Shown piece by piece: positions 63,401-64,000 of a stretch of DNA of 64,000 nt; within the stretch, counting starts at the first letter, position 1; each line of letters starts with the position of its first letter. Under the pieces are notes generated by a model, which saw nothing but the letters and a program-made list of their open reading frames with translations, did not search any database and was not told the DNA's origin. The position numbers were made by a program, and so were the translations under genes. The stretch comes from RYN-230 sp963768945. GTDB lineage: Bacteria > Actinomycetota > Actinomycetes > Streptosporangiales > Streptosporangiaceae. The stretch covers positions 2,418,001 to 2,482,000 of the forward strand of contig CAVYJW010000003.1 in assembly GCA_963768945.1 (NCBI GenBank), written 5' to 3'.

Positions 63401-64000
63401 GGCGCACAACCTGCCCGGCCCCGGCCTGGCGCCGGGGCGCGGGCCGGTGATCGCGATCATCGGCGGCGGCGCCAGCGGCACGCTCGCGGCCATCCACCTG
63501 CTGCATGCGTCCGCGGCCCAGCAGTACCCGATGCGGATCGCGCTGATCGACCGGCTGGGCCGTCATGGGCTGGGTGAGGCCTACTCGACGACCAACCCGG
63601 CGCACTTCCTGAACGCGCTCACGGAACGGATGAGCGGGGTGGCCGGGGATCCGGACCACCTGCTCCGCTGGGCCTCCGCGGCCGGGCTCGGCGGCCTGGA
63701 GTTCCTGCCCCGGCAGGCGTTCGGCCGTTATCTCCAGGACACGCTGGCGGACGCGGAGCGCCGGGCTGCGCCGCTGTCCGGGCTCAGCCCGATCGCCTCG
63801 GAAGTCCTGGGCATCCGGCCGGGCACCGGGGGCCGCCCGGTGCGCCTGCTGCTGACCGACGGCAGCCTCGAGGCCGATCTCGCGATCCTCGCCACCGGCA
63901 ACCGGCCGCCGTCGCCCCCGGTCCCCTTCCCGGACAGTCCCTGGTGCATCACGAACCCGTGGGCACCGGGCGCGCTGGACGCGATCCACGACGGCCGTCC
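63390..64000 (+). CDS. FAD/NAD(P)-binding protein, 5' part (3' end outside window)
   Basis: Starts at ATG 63390, 11 nt inside the flavin reductase, and stays open to the window end (203 codons). A Rossmann motif IAIIGGGASGTLAAIHLLHA is near residue 22, followed by IALIDRLGRHGLGEAYSTTN, where a short acidic turn would hold the FAD ribose, and LILATGN-type DLAILATGNRPPSP near 170. It fits the FAD/NAD(P)-binding family often found beside sulfonate or LLM-monooxygenase genes. Its place in the operon suggests a role in electron supply or substrate oxidation. Confidence 0.8.
   Translation, partial: MTTRAHNLPGPGLAPGRGPVIAIIGGGASGTLAAIHLLHASAAQQYPMRIALIDRLGRHGLGEAYSTTNPAHFLNALTERMSGVAGDPDHLLRWASAAGLGGLEFLPRQAFGRYLQDTLADAERRAAPLSGLSPIASEVLGIRPGTGGRPVRLLLTDGSLEADLAILATGNRPPSPPVPFPDSPWCITNPWAPGALDAIHDGR

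Overview
The window is GC-rich DNA from a filamentous-type actinomycete. The evidence is an AfsR/SARP regulator, a DUF397 protein, an F420-dependent NADP reductase, a LuxR (LAL) regulator, Sap-like membrane proteins, and a nitrogen block (glnE, a glnA2-type synthetase, nadE, panB, with a glnA) that resembles Streptomyces coelicolor gene order. A streptosporangial or streptomycete-like soil actinomycete is the best inference. No rRNA, tRNA, CRISPR array, prophage or intact insertion sequence was seen.

Layout. 1-1050: 3' part of glnA. 1.2-3.9 kb: a phosphodiesterase-fold protein, a diacylglycerol-kinase-like protein and a divergent PAP2 phosphatase. 4.1-7.8 kb: glutamate decarboxylase facing a large LuxR regulator. 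8.3-11.6 kb: membrane proteins. 11.7-17.4 kb: a minus-strand operon (small membrane protein, cydA, cydB, a divergent zwf, type II NADH dehydrogenase). This reads as a respiratory chain with few proton-pumping sites. 17.5-27.3 kb: HAD phosphatase, GMC oxidoreductase, GH15 enzyme, glgX and an MGH1-like hydrolase, forming an alpha-glucan/trehalose neighbourhood. 27.6-32 kb: membrane and ion-transport genes with debris (an antiporter remnant, a DUF397 gene whose regulator partner is reduced to a tail). 32.2-35.5 kb: an AraC regulator, a terpene-cyclase-fold repeat protein and a secreted propeller-like protein.

35.7-46.6 kb is the nitrogen block. It holds glnE (the adenylyltransferase that acts on a tyrosine visible in GlnA at 829-831), an AfsR-like regulator, glnA2 (which has Trp at that position) and nadE. 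46.7-51.5 kb: DUF2891 protein, PhzF isomerase, and a TetR/MFS efflux pair with a palindromic operator. 51.7-56.1 kb: panB, a lipoprotein, a Clp-N/HTH protein with two tandem operators at its start codon, npdG and an unknown gene. 56.2-64 kb: an organosulfur operon (ssuCBA, ssuD, ssuE, a second flavin monooxygenase, a flavin reductase, an FAD/NAD(P) protein) that runs off the end.

Three window-wide patterns stand out. (1) A long perfect extragenic palindrome occurs twice, 16.6 kb apart, with one base pair changed on both arms. (2) Tandem repeats of mostly 14-18 nt recur in many genes, usually in frame and at protein ends or linkers. (3) At least six sites in five genes each lack exactly one base. 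These are either assembly errors or decay, and the genes involved are described here as if the frame were restored.
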